DNA of 64,000 nucleotides from the NCBI RefSeq assembly GCF_004912275.1, contig NZ_STGY01000057.1, positions 1-64,000 on the forward strand, read 5' to 3'. This DNA comes from Glycomyces buryatensis. Lineage in GTDB: Bacteria; Actinomycetota; Actinomycetes; Mycobacteriales; Micromonosporaceae. This document shows, in pieces, positions 43,334 through 51,951 of the stretch (positions within the stretch are counted from its first letter, which is position 1; the number at the start of each line of letters is the position of its first letter). The position numbers were made by a program, and so were the translations under genes. Under the pieces are notes generated by a model, which did not search any database, was not told the origin of the DNA, and was given only the letters and a program-made list of their open reading frames with translations.

Positions 43334-44095
43334 TTAGTCGAGGTTCGCTTCGGCGTAGGCGTCCATCGCTTCTCGCAGATACCTCGCGAGGCCCATGGCC
43401 ACCTCGTCGAAGGTCGTGGCGAACGCCGGGTCCTCCGTGTAGAGCGCGCCGAGTCCCTTGTAGGCCTCGGCGGTCGGCTCGGTGCCCCAGAGGCGTTCGA
43501 TGAAGCGGTAGTGCTCGCCGACGATCGCCTGGACGCCCGCGTTGTCCGCGCCGGCGCCTCCCTCTCGGAGTTCGGCGAGTCGACGGTGGAGGTCCGCGAA
43601 GATCGCGGGGATCCGCGTGCGCTCCTCGGGCGTCATGGCTCGAATCGCCTCCTCTCCGGCGTCCACGACCGCGTCGCCCCACCTGCTGCGGGCCTCGGCT
43701 TCGTATTGGGCCTGCTTTCCGGCGTCAAGGCCGTCGAACCAGGTTTCGGGTGCCATTTCCTGGCCTCCTTCGAGTTGTCGGATGGTCGCATCGACGGTGG
43801 CGGACAGCAGATCAAGGCGCCGTCGCTCCACGTGCAGCTGATCGGCATGGCGCTTGAGCGCCTCGACTTCGGCGAGGCCGCCGTCAAGGATCTCGGCGAC
43901 GACGTCCAACCCCAGTCCGAGGCGCTTCAGCAATAGGATCTGCTGCAAGCGCAGCAACTCCGGCTCGCCGTAATGGCGGATGCCGCCGTGCCCGGTCGCC
44001 GCGGGCTCCAGGAGCCCGATCGCGTCGTAGTGACGCAGGGTTCGCGCGGTCACGCCCGTCATGCGGGCGACCTCGGCGGTTGACCAGGTGCGCAT
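43334..44095 (-). CDS. MerR-family regulator with TipA-like drug-binding domain
   Basis: 253 residues from ATG 44095, preceded by GAGGAG. The MerR HTH (WSTAEVARMTGVTARTLRHY) leads into a long dimerisation coiled coil (about 75-112). A C-terminal TipAS-type domain (about 120-250) follows, with EARSRWGDAV, HYRFIERLWG and AMGLARYLREAMDAYAEANL. TipA proteins bind thiopeptides or other hydrophobic drugs and activate their own promoter. A MerR-type promoter with its operator in a 19-nt spacer lies just upstream, so autoregulation is very likely. Confidence 0.92.
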   Translation of the reverse strand: MRTWSTAEVARMTGVTARTLRHYDAIGLLEPAATGHGGIRHYGEPELLRLQQILLLKRLGLGLDVVAEILDGGLAEVEALKRHADQLHVERRRLDLLSATVDATIRQLEGGQEMAPETWFDGLDAGKQAQYEAEARSRWGDAVVDAGEEAIRAMTPEERTRIPAIFADLHRRLAELREGGAGADNAGVQAIVGEHYRFIERLWGTEPTAEAYKGLGALYTEDPAFATTFDEVAMGLARYLREAMDAYAEANLD

Positions 44096-44139
44096 CGCTC
44101 TCCTCAACTCATCGGTGCGTTCCGTTCAGGACTCCATCG

Positions 44140-44170
44140 ACGGTATTGGCTGACGCTACGTCAGCCGCAA
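44140..44170 (-). promoter_or_regulatory. MerR-type promoter with operator in a 19-nt spacer
   Basis: On the minus strand TTGCGG (44170-44165) and TACCGT (44145-44140) are separated by exactly 19 nt. The spacer and its edges hold the perfect inverted repeat GGCTGACG-CTA-CGTCAGCC (44148-44166). A 19-20-nt spacer with an internal dyad is the hallmark of MerR-regulated promoters. Confidence 0.8.
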
Positions 44171-44443
44171 GTCCGATTTCCTGAGACGGCGGACACATAT
44201 TCACCCGGTGGGAGTTTTCCAGGGCGGACACCCGTCGGGCGGGAGCGCCTTCGGCTGACCTTCCTGGGGCAATCTGCCGGCGGACGTGTGCCGGGCCGGA
44301 CCGTCTTGGCGTCCCGGCCCCGGCCAGCGTCATTTCCGAGCCTGCTCGATACCTACGGCAATGCCATGGGCGCCCTGCGATAACGGTTCGGTAAACCGGG
44401 GTTGACTTCGCCCGTCTGGATAGCCGATGATCTATCCATCGAT

Positions 44444-44463
44444 CTGATAAATCGATTTAGCAG
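44444..44463 (+). promoter_or_regulatory. LacI-type operator upstream of the LacI gene
   Basis: CTGATAAATCGATTTAGCAG is a near-perfect dyad with the 12-bp palindrome TAAATCGATTTA (44448-44459) and the central CG typical of LacI-family sites. It ends 28 nt before the preferred GTG, so it likely overlaps the promoter. Confidence 0.7.
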
Positions 44464-44491
44464 ACGGTTCGACAGCGAGAGCAGGTTCGGT

Positions 44492-45568
44492 GTGCGCCCG
44501 AAGATCAAGGACGTGGCCCGTCTCGCCGGGGTCTCTCCCGGCGTGGTCTCCCTGGTGCTCAACAACTCTGAGGGCGCCCGCGTCTCCGAGCCGACCCGGC
44601 TCCGCGTCATCGAGGCCGCCGCCGAGCTGGGGTACACCCCCAATCGGCTGGCCCGCAGCCTGCGCACGCAGCGGACCCACACCCTCGGAATGATCTCCGA
44701 CCAGATCGTCACCACGCCCTATGCCGGACGCATGATCCAGGGCGTCCAGGACGCGGCCTGGGAGGCCGGATACCTGGTGGAGCTCATCGACACCGCCGGC
44801 TCGTCGGCGATGGAGGCTGCGGCCATCGAGGTGATGCTGTCGCGCCAGGTCGACGGGATCCTCTACGCCACCATGTACCACCGCGTAGTCGAGGTGCCGG
44901 AGGCATTGCGGGACAGGCCGGTCGTGGTGCTCGACTCCGAAACCGGGACCGACGGGACGGCCGCCGTCGTCCCCGACGAGGTCGAGGGCGGCCGGACCGC
45001 CGCCAGGCGGCTGCTCGAAGCCGGTCACCGGTGCATCGGGCACATCACCGAGGCCGAGGACGTCCCCGCCGCGCGGCTCCGCCTGGAGGGCTTCCGGCGC
45101 ACCTTGACCGAGGCAGATGCGTTCGACGAGAGTCTGATCTGGACGGACCACGCCGACAGTGCCGGCGGCGAGCGCGGCGCGCGCGAACTGCTGTCGCGGC
45201 CCGACCGACCCACCGCGCTGTTCTGCTACAACGACCGCATGGCCATGGGCGCCTACCGGGCCGCCCGCAAGCTCGGGCTCGCGATCCCCGGCGACGTGTC
45301 CGTGATCGGCTACGACGACCAGGAGCTCGTCGCCGCCGAACTCGAACCCGGCCTGACCACGGTGGCCCTGCCCCACTACGCGATGGGCCGCCGCGCCGCC
45401 GCCCTGCTCATCGCCGACATCGAACGCGGCAAGCCGAACCGAGACGACGAGAATCAGGAGGAGACTGCCGCGGGCACCACTTTGGAACCATGCCCGCTGG
45501 TGGAACGAGGGTCGGTCGGTCCGCCCGAAGGCGCAGCCACGCCGAAGGGCGGTCCGACCGACATCTGA
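44492..45568 (+). CDS. LacI-family regulator, probably of fructan use
   Basis: 358 residues from GTG 44492; an upstream TTG at 44402 would place the operator inside the gene and is rejected. The N-terminal HTH is IKDVARLAGVSPGVVSLVLN with the hinge YTPNRLARSLRTQRT. The periplasmic-binding-like ligand domain follows (GRMIQGVQDAAWEAGY...VSVIGYDDQELVAAELEP). The C terminus carries an unusual polar tail of about 40 residues (RDDENQEETAAG...). It is 57 nt upstream of the GH32 gene on the same strand and probably senses a fructose-containing sugar. Confidence 0.92.
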   Translation: MRPKIKDVARLAGVSPGVVSLVLNNSEGARVSEPTRLRVIEAAAELGYTPNRLARSLRTQRTHTLGMISDQIVTTPYAGRMIQGVQDAAWEAGYLVELIDTAGSSAMEAAAIEVMLSRQVDGILYATMYHRVVEVPEALRDRPVVVLDSETGTDGTAAVVPDEVEGGRTAARRLLEAGHRCIGHITEAEDVPAARLRLEGFRRTLTEADAFDESLIWTDHADSAGGERGARELLSRPDRPTALFCYNDRMAMGAYRAARKLGLAIPGDVSVIGYDDQELVAAELEPGLTTVALPHYAMGRRAAALLIADIERGKPNRDDENQEETAAGTTLEPCPLVERGSVGPPEGAATPKGGPTDI

Positions 45569-45589
45569 CCGTGTGAGCGGTCGAGACAC

Positions 45590-45609
45590 ACCCCGCTGCA
45601 ACGGGGTGG
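45590..45609 (+). promoter_or_regulatory. Short hairpin between lacI and GH32 genes
   Basis: CACCCCG and CGGGGTG pair around CTGCAA, ending 15 nt before the GH32 ATG and just upstream of its CAGGAG site. It may tune expression between the two genes or be a second binding site. Confidence 0.4.
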
Positions 45610-45624
45610 GAATCAGGAGCAACG

Positions 45625-48600
45625 ATGCTACGTACAAGCCCCTTGCCCGCAATCCTATCGGGCGGGCCCCGAAGGCGATGGCGCCGAGCCGCGATCGCCC
45701 TGGTCGCGGCCACTTCTGCCCTCGCCGCGACCCTGACCGTGGCGATTGCCCACGCCGCCGAACCCCAGGTCCCCAACGGCGGCTTCGAGACCGGTGACCT
45801 CACCGGCTGGCAGGTCATCGAGGGCGACGCCTTCTCCAGCGCCGGCGTCAGCAACGCCGCCGACTGGGGGTGGGGCTGCTGCTTCGAGCGCGAAGGCCAG
45901 TACCACTACTGGGGCTACGCCTCGGGCGGCGACGCCGCCACCGGGCGGATGCGCTCGGAGAGCTTCACCCTCGGCGGGTCCGGCCACCTCTCCTTCAAAC
46001 TCGGCGGCGGCAACGATCCCGAGAACCTCTACCTCGCCCTCATGCGCGCGAGCGACGACGCAGAGCTGATGCGCACCACCAACACCGGCTTCGCGGACAC
46101 TGAGCGGCTCGGCGACTTCGCCTGGGACGCCTCGGAATACCTCGGCGAGGACCTCTACCTCATGGCCGTCGACACCGCGACCGGCGGCTTCGGGCACCTC
46201 AATCTGGATGTGGTTCAGACCTATCACGAATCCCCGATCATCGACCCGCCGACGGATCCGCCCGCCGAGACCATCGATGCCCACTGGGCGTTCGACGAGG
46301 GCTCCGGCACCGATGCGGCCGACAGTGGGGCCAGCGTGACCGACCACGTCGAATACGTCTTCAACGACGCCGCCGACAAACCCGACTCCGATCCGCTGTG
46401 GCGAGGCGGTGTCCACGGTGGCGCGCTCCTGTTCGACGGCTACTCGACCACGGTGACCCGCCCCGCCTCGGAAGCGCACGTGCCCGGCTCGACGCTCGCG
46501 ATCGAGGCCTGGGTGGCCCCGCGCTCCTACGAATGGGGCGACGGCGGCAAGCCCTCGGTCATCGTCAATCAGCAGGACCGGAACGCCAACCGGGGCTACG
46601 AACTCGGCATGGGCCGCTTCGGAACCCTCACCTTCGGCATCGGCGACGGCACCGCCTGGCACAGCCTGACGAGCCCGGACGGCGCCGAACTTCCCAAGGA
46701 CGCCTGGACCCATATCGTCGGCGTCTACGACGGCGACGCCGGAAGCCTCGCGCTCTACCGCAATGGCGAACAGATCGCCGCGACCGAGGTCCCGGCGGGC
46801 GGCTTCATCGCCGCCGCGGACGCGGACCTCATCGTCGGAAGGCACAATGACGCCGCTCCGGTCGGGCCCTTCAGTGCCAATATGTTCAACGGCCTGATCG
46901 ACGAGCTTGACATCACGCGCACCGTCCCGACCGGCGAGGAGATCGCCGCGTCCTACGCCTCCGGCCTCGACGGCGAGGGAAACCCGCCGGAGGCCGAGAC
47001 CGGCTACGACCGCTCCCGCTACGACGGCGACCGCTACCGGCCGCAATACCACTTCCTGCCGCCCGAACACTGGATGAACGAACCGCACGCGCCGTTCTAC
47101 TACAACGGCCAGTACCACCTGTTCTACCAGTTCAATCCCCAAGGGCCCTTCTGGCACCAGATCCACTGGGGACATATGGTCTCCGACGACCTGGTCAATT
47201 GGGAGGACGCCCCGGTCGCCCTGAGTCCCACCAAGGACTCGGTCTCGCCCGACGGCGTCTGGTCCGGCTCGGCCACCTACGACGAGAACGGCGACCCCGT
47301 CCTGTTCTTCACCGCCGGGAACGACTCGGCCGAACTGTTCCAGCAGACCGGCCTGGCCACCCCGACCACCCTCGAAGGGAACCTCCCCGACTGGGAGATG
47401 TACCCCGAGATCGTCACCACCCAGACCCCGGATCAACCGGTCGGCGACGGCCTCGAAGTCCAATACGGACACTTCCGCGACCCGTTCGTGTGGCAGGAGG
47501 GCGACACCTGGTACCAGCTGGTCGGCTCCGGGGTCCGGCAGGAGGGCGGCGGCGAGGCCGTCGGCGGCACCGCCCTGCTGTACACCTCCACCAACCTCAC
47601 CGACTGGACCTATGAGGGCCCGCTGTTCGAAGGCGACCTCGCGAACCACCCGCAGGGCAGCGAGATCTGGGAACTGCCGGTGCTGCTGCCGGTCGGACAG
47701 GACGCCGAGGGCAACCAGAAGCACATCTTCGCCATCAACGCCCACTGGCCCGACCGCTACGACGAGCGCAACTCCAAGTCCGTCCCCTACTGGGTCGGCA
47801 CCTGGGACGCCGAGGCCAAGCGGTTCATCCCCGACTCCGAGGAGCCGCAGCTGCTCGACTACGGCGACCACTTCACCGGACCCTCAGGCATGGTGACGCC
47901 CGACGGCCGCAGCGTCATGTTCACCATCACCCAGGACGGACGCACCGATCAGGACCACTACGACGCCGGCTGGGCCCACACCATGGGCATGCCGGTCGAA
48001 CTCGCCCTCAAGGACGACGGTACCGTCGGCGTCTCCCCGCTGGACGAGTTCTCCTCGCTGCGCGGCGGCGCCATCGTGGACGAGCAGGGGCTCGGGCTCG
48101 AAGCGGCCAATGCCGTTCTCGAAGCCGCCCAAGGGGACATGACCGACACGCTCGAAGTCGAGATCGAACTGGACGCGGCGTCGGCCTCCTCCCTCGGAGT
48201 CGAACTGCGCCGCAGCGGCGACGGCACTGAGGGCACGAGCTTCACGATCGATCGCGATGCCTCGACCTACGCCGTCGACCGGGACCGCTCCAGCCTCGAC
48301 CCCGACACGGCCAAGGGCGTTCACTCCGGCGAGTTCACCGTCGCGGACGACGGCACGGTCACCTTCCACGCCTTCGTGGACCGCTCGATGCTGGAGGTCT
48401 TCGCCGACGACCGGCTCATGACGACCCGGGTCTACCCGACCCTGGCCGACTCGACCAGCCTGCGGATCTTCGCCGACGGCGACGTCACCGTGGGCTCCAT
48501 GAAGGTGTGGAACCTGTCCTCGATCTACGGCGAGACCGTCCCGTCGCACTTCGAGGACCCCGCACCCGAGACCGACACCGCCGACCTCGCGAACCACGAC

Positions 48601-49071
48601 TTCGAGTCGTGCAGCCTGGAGGGCTGGACCGCCTCGGGCGACGCGTTCACCGACGGGCACGTCACCGACGCGACCAACTGGGGCTGGGGCGGGCCCTTCC
48701 GACAGGCCAACGCCTGGGATTCGACCGACCGGTGCCACCTGTGGGGCTTCAACCCCGACTCCGGCGGCGACGGTGCCACCGGCAGCCTGCGGTCGGCGGA
48801 ATTCACCCTTGGCGGCGACGGGCGCATCGACTTCCTGCTCTCCGGCGGGAAAGACGCCGACAACCTGCGCATCGATCTGGTCGACGCCGCCACCGGTGAG
48901 CGCGTCCGGACCCGGACCGGCGCCGACGGCGAGCAGTACCTCCGATACGAGTGGGACGCCGCCGACCTCGTCGGCGGCCGCTACCACATCGAGGTGGTGG
49001 ACGACGACACCGGCGACTGGGGACACATCAATGTGGATGACGTGAACGTCCCGGTCGCTTCAGGCGGCTGA
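45625..49071 (+). CDS. Secreted multidomain GH32 fructan hydrolase
   Basis: A 1148-residue precursor with a signal peptide (about 1-46, ending AHAAEP). Order: a carbohydrate-binding-like beta domain (about 50-205), a LamG/concanavalin-like domain (about 220-450), the GH32 five-blade propeller and C-terminal sandwich (about 465-980), and a second copy of the first domain (about 990-1140). Both copies share the W-G-W-G box and a C-terminal G-H-L/I-N-x-D-x-V. GH32 motifs are HFRDPFVW (about 617) and SEIWELPVLLP (acid/base Glu, about 679). The nucleophile motif reads HWMNEPHAP where WMNDPNG is usual. Substrate is probably levan or inulin. Confidence 0.9.
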   Translation: MLRTSPLPAILSGGPRRRWRRAAIALVAATSALAATLTVAIAHAAEPQVPNGGFETGDLTGWQVIEGDAFSSAGVSNAADWGWGCCFEREGQYHYWGYASGGDAATGRMRSESFTLGGSGHLSFKLGGGNDPENLYLALMRASDDAELMRTTNTGFADTERLGDFAWDASEYLGEDLYLMAVDTATGGFGHLNLDVVQTYHESPIIDPPTDPPAETIDAHWAFDEGSGTDAADSGASVTDHVEYVFNDAADKPDSDPLWRGGVHGGALLFDGYSTTVTRPASEAHVPGSTLAIEAWVAPRSYEWGDGGKPSVIVNQQDRNANRGYELGMGRFGTLTFGIGDGTAWHSLTSPDGAELPKDAWTHIVGVYDGDAGSLALYRNGEQIAATEVPAGGFIAAADADLIVGRHNDAAPVGPFSANMFNGLIDELDITRTVPTGEEIAASYASGLDGEGNPPEAETGYDRSRYDGDRYRPQYHFLPPEHWMNEPHAPFYYNGQYHLFYQFNPQGPFWHQIHWGHMVSDDLVNWEDAPVALSPTKDSVSPDGVWSGSATYDENGDPVLFFTAGNDSAELFQQTGLATPTTLEGNLPDWEMYPEIVTTQTPDQPVGDGLEVQYGHFRDPFVWQEGDTWYQLVGSGVRQEGGGEAVGGTALLYTSTNLTDWTYEGPLFEGDLANHPQGSEIWELPVLLPVGQDAEGNQKHIFAINAHWPDRYDERNSKSVPYWVGTWDAEAKRFIPDSEEPQLLDYGDHFTGPSGMVTPDGRSVMFTITQDGRTDQDHYDAGWAHTMGMPVELALKDDGTVGVSPLDEFSSLRGGAIVDEQGLGLEAANAVLEAAQGDMTDTLEVEIELDAASASSLGVELRRSGDGTEGTSFTIDRDASTYAVDRDRSSLDPDTAKGVHSGEFTVADDGTVTFHAFVDRSMLEVFADDRLMTTRVYPTLADSTSLRIFADGDVTVGSMKVWNLSSIYGETVPSHFEDPAPETDTADLANHDFESCSLEGWTASGDAFTDGHVTDATNWGWGGPFRQANAWDSTDRCHLWGFNPDSGGDGATGSLRSAEFTLGGDGRIDFLLSGGKDADNLRIDLVDAATGERVRTRTGADGEQYLRYEWDAADLVGGRYHIEVVDDDTGDWGHINVDDVNVPVASGG

Positions 49072-49140
49072 TGGCGGAGTAAGGGGCGCGAACCTCCCGG
49101 CCGTGCCCTGACCGATGCCATCTGATTCTTCAATATCCCC

Positions 49141-49174
49141 GGCGGGACCCGCGAGCTGCTCCGCGGGTCCCGCC
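49141..49174. terminator. Bidirectional terminator between GH32 and AAA genes
   Basis: A perfect 13-bp stem (49141-49153 with 49162-49174) and an 8-nt loop lie between convergent stop codons at 49071 and 49196. Confidence 0.8.
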
Positions 49175-49195
49175 GCATTCGGGCGAACGCGTCCG

Positions 49196-50614
49196 CTACC
49201 GCCAGGCGTCGACCAGGTCCTCCGCGGAGTACACGGTCGTCCAAGGGCCGGCCTCACTTCGCACCCTGGAGACGCCGATCAGCGGGGTCTCCTCGGTCGC
49301 CCCTGGAACGCGGGCCACGACGGCGGCGAGCGCCGTGAAGTCCTTCCGGGCCAGCCGCACGGACTCGTGCCACTTGACCGACCCGAGGTAGCCGATGCGC
49401 TTCGCGATCGGCCTCCGATCGGTGCCGACCAGGTCGATCTCGACATCATTCGAGCGGGTCCAGTAACCCCCGACCTCGACGGTCGCATCCGCGTCGGCCC
49501 AATCCTCGCCCGCATCCGGCACCAAGCGCGCCAATGACTCCCGGACCAGTGGCTCCACCGCCCTCCCGCGCCAGGCGGGCCAGCCCGCCAGGATGCGGCG
49601 GGCGGCCCGGTCGCCCCGGCCGCGCTGCACCATGCCGAGCGCCGGCTGCAACAAGTACAGCCAGAACCGCAGGTACGAGTCGGTGATGCGGTACCGGGTC
49701 TCGCGCGACGGCTTAGTCGACAATGGAGTCTCGGCCGCGACGATGCCCTTCTCGGTCAGCCGCGTGAGGGCCCGGGAGAGGGTCATGCGACTCAGGTCGA
49801 GATCGCCCAAAGTGGAGGTGAATGTGCGCTCACCGGATGAGATCGCCGAGAGCACCTGTGGCGCATGGGTATCCGGAGGGAACTCGCCGCTGATGGCGAG
49901 TTCTCCAGACGTGATGAACGGGTCGGCCGGGTCGGCCAGCGCGAGTTCCAGGAACCGCTCCAGGCTCGCGCCGCGAGGCCATTGCACGCACAGCCGGGGC
50001 ATCCCGCCGGTGACGATCCGGGCGTCGATGGCCTGCGCCGGAGGCAGACCGGTCATGTCCTGCACGTCGGCGGCGGTCAGCGGTTCGATGAGCACCGGGT
50101 TGCCGCGCTGGTAGAACGGCCGCTCATGCGTGTTGAGCGCCTGCATGATCGACAGATCCGAACCGACGAGCAGGAGGAGCACCGGTTTGCGGGACATGAT
50201 CCGGTCCCAGACGGTCTGGAGGCTCCCCTCGAATCCGTCGACGTGTTCAGTGAGATAGGGGAGCTCGTCGAGCACGACCACGCTCGGGCGGTCGGAGGGA
50301 AGGATCTGCGCGAGCATTCGCAGTGCGTTGTCCCAGGAGGTGGGGGCCTCACCGAAGGATTCGGCATCGGGCAGGTCGGAGGCCAGCACTGCCTGGGTGA
50401 GGTTGTGCAGTTCCTGCGAGGCCGAGAGATTGGAGGCGGTGAAGAACACCGAGGGCGCGTCGAGCCGGCGGACGAACTCCTCGATGAGCCGCGACTTGCC
50501 CACCCGGCGACGGCCCCGGATGATGAGGCACTGGCCTGGTTGGGCGTCGCGCCCCACGGCGCCGTACCAGCGATTCAGCTGGGCGAGCTCGCGCTGGCGG
50601 CCATAGAACTCCAT
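49196..50614 (-). CDS. AAA ATPase with DUF234-like C-terminal domain
   Basis: 472 residues from ATG 50614, with GGAGG upstream. FYGRQRELAQLNRWYG leads to Walker A IRGRRRVGKSRLIEEF (about 38) and Walker B SVVVLDELPYL. A winged-helix region follows (TSTLGDLDLSRMTLSRALTRLTEKGIV). The C-terminal DUF234-type nuclease-like part contains DVEIDLVGTD and the Lys of GSVKWHESV. This is the architecture of archaeal/bacterial MoxR-unrelated ATPases of the ATPase_2 family, sometimes linked to mobile DNA. Function unknown. Two direct repeats lie in its upstream region. Confidence 0.85.
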   Translation of the reverse strand: MEFYGRQRELAQLNRWYGAVGRDAQPGQCLIIRGRRRVGKSRLIEEFVRRLDAPSVFFTASNLSASQELHNLTQAVLASDLPDAESFGEAPTSWDNALRMLAQILPSDRPSVVVLDELPYLTEHVDGFEGSLQTVWDRIMSRKPVLLLLVGSDLSIMQALNTHERPFYQRGNPVLIEPLTAADVQDMTGLPPAQAIDARIVTGGMPRLCVQWPRGASLERFLELALADPADPFITSGELAISGEFPPDTHAPQVLSAISSGERTFTSTLGDLDLSRMTLSRALTRLTEKGIVAAETPLSTKPSRETRYRITDSYLRFWLYLLQPALGMVQRGRGDRAARRILAGWPAWRGRAVEPLVRESLARLVPDAGEDWADADATVEVGGYWTRSNDVEIDLVGTDRRPIAKRIGYLGSVKWHESVRLARKDFTALAAVVARVPGATEETPLIGVSRVRSEAGPWTTVYSAEDLVDAWR

Positions 50615-50651
50615 GGTGACGTCGCCTCCAATCAGGGATAGTATGGATTTC

Positions 50652-50675
50652 GGTACTCTCAATGAGGGTACTCTC
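50652..50675. repeat. Direct repeat GGTACTCTC x2
   Basis: GGTACTCTC occurs at 50652-50660 and 50667-50675, 15 nt apart, about 40-60 nt upstream of the AAA ATPase start. It could be a regulator site. Confidence 0.45.
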
Positions 50676-50887
50676 TGCAAGAAGAATACCAAAATTTATA
50701 CTCATTCTTTCATCGCCGTCCCCATCCCGCCCGCGCCCCACGTTCGGGTGACAAGGTCCCTGGGGGTCCCGGTTCTTGTCGTACCTCCGCGGGAGGATCG
50801 AGGCTACGGTTCCCCCGGGTCGGTGGGGTATGGGACGGCCGCTGCGCTTACGCACAGTTTGCTTGTCGCACATGGACATAAGGTGCC

Positions 50888-50893
50888 TATAAT
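50888..50893 (+). promoter_or_regulatory. TATAAT -10 element of the first SGNH gene
   Basis: A perfect TATAAT, with a TTGTCG candidate -35 at 50863-50868 (19-nt spacer, long). The start site would be near 50900, giving a 55-nt leader. Confidence 0.45.
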
Positions 50894-50955
50894 GGCGCGG
50901 TCCTTCCGGCGGGGACTCTCACCGCCCGCCGGTCTGCTCGATGATCGGAGACTCA

Positions 50956-51786
50956 GTGTCCTCAAAGGATGTCAAGAAGCGCCGCGTAGTGCGTGGAATC
51001 GTCGTCGCGGCCACCGCCGCGCTCGCGACCACCGGTGCGTTCATGGTGGCCTCGTTCGGCTCCTCGGCTTCGGCGGACGTCACCCTGCTCCAGTACACCG
51101 CGCTCGGCGACTCTTACGCCTCCGGCGTGGGCGCCGGCGACTACATCGGCGACGACGGCTGCTACCGCTCCGCGAACGCCTACCCCAAGCAGGCCGCGGC
51201 CGAGATCGGCGAGAAGCTGAAGTTCAATGCCTGTTCGGGCGCGGTCGTGGCGGACGTGGTGGAGAACCAGCTCATCCACCTCACCGACGAAACCGTCCAT
51301 GTCACGATCGGCGTGGGCGGCAACGACGCCGGGTTCTCCTCGGTCCTCGGCGCCTGCGCCGGCACCGACACCGCCGCCTGCACGGCCGCGGTCGAGGGCG
51401 CTCGGGCCATCATCACCGACACCCTGCCCACCCGCCTGGACGACCTGTACACCCAGGTCGAGACCGAGGCCGACAAGGCGTCGATCGTGGTCGTGGGCAA
51501 CCCGCGCCTGTTCAACGAGACCTCCTGCGACGACACGCTGGCGATCACCCCCGAGGAGCAGGCGCTGCTGAACGACGCGGCCGACCTGCTGGCCGAGACC
51601 ACCGCGGCCGTGACCGCCGACCACGGCTTCGAGTTCGCCGACGTGCGCGAGGCCTTCACCGGCCACGAGGTCTGCTCGGCCGACCCGTGGCTGCTGGGCT
51701 ACACCGGCAACTTCGAGTCCTTCCACCCGAACGCGGCCGGCCAGGACGGCTACACCGACGTCGTGGTGCCCTACCTGAACGACTAA
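50956..51786 (+). CDS. Secreted SGNH/GDSL esterase, copy 1
   Basis: 276 residues from GTG 50956 (GGAG 6 nt upstream). A signal peptide (about 1-40, ending SSASA) precedes an SGNH hydrolase with the catalytic Ser in TALGDSYASGVGAG, oxyanion Asn in GVGGNDAGF and catalytic His in ESFHPNAAGQ. Cys pairs (CYRSANAYP, NACSGA, CAGTDTAAC, CDD, CSAD) suggest three disulfides as in Streptomyces scabies-type and SCO lipase-like SGNH enzymes. The tandem paralogue follows 165 nt later with its own promoter. Substrate: an ester or lipid outside the cell, not determined. Confidence 0.9.
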   Translation: MSSKDVKKRRVVRGIVVAATAALATTGAFMVASFGSSASADVTLLQYTALGDSYASGVGAGDYIGDDGCYRSANAYPKQAAAEIGEKLKFNACSGAVVADVVENQLIHLTDETVHVTIGVGGNDAGFSSVLGACAGTDTAACTAAVEGARAIITDTLPTRLDDLYTQVETEADKASIVVVGNPRLFNETSCDDTLAITPEEQALLNDAADLLAETTAAVTADHGFEFADVREAFTGHEVCSADPWLLGYTGNFESFHPNAAGQDGYTDVVVPYLND

Positions 51787-51800
51787 GGCGCGCAATGTGA

Positions 51801-51831
51801 ACCGGCCCGGGGGATGTTCTCCCGGGCCGGT
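51801..51831 (+). terminator. Terminator of the first SGNH gene
   Basis: ACCGGCCCGGG and CCCGGGCCGGT (11 bp) around a 9-nt loop, 15 nt after the stop codon. Confidence 0.8.
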
Positions 51832-51870
51832 CGCCGTATCGGAGGCCGACAGTTCGAGGTACGACCCGGA

Positions 51871-51897
51871 TTGCCGGGTGTCTATACAATTGCCGGG
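51871..51897 (+). promoter_or_regulatory. Candidate promoter of the second SGNH gene with direct repeats
   Basis: TTGCCGGG occurs at 51871-51878 and 51890-51897, flanking a TATACA -10-like box (51883-51888). The arrangement could be a promoter with a paired binding site. Confidence 0.35.
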
Positions 51898-51951
51898 ATC
51901 ATTCGGTGCGCCCGCCCCGGCCACCGTCGCACTCTTCGATCGGAGATTTCT

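Larger units (their letters stand above)
50615..50955. other. 341-nt gene-free divergent region
   Basis: It separates the leftward AAA ATPase gene from the rightward SGNH gene. It holds a 15-nt-period direct repeat (50652-50675), AT-rich sequence that probably includes the ATPase promoter (50690-50705), and a TATAAT box for the SGNH gene. I see no additional gene. Confidence 0.6.

Noticed and set aside
43116-43337. Open frames on the plus strand
   Set aside because: The minus strand shows a recognisable MarR ending over the same bases; the plus translations show no family.
44402-44491. Upstream TTG start for the LacI gene
   Set aside because: It would add 30 residues before a canonical LacI HTH and put the operator inside the coding region.
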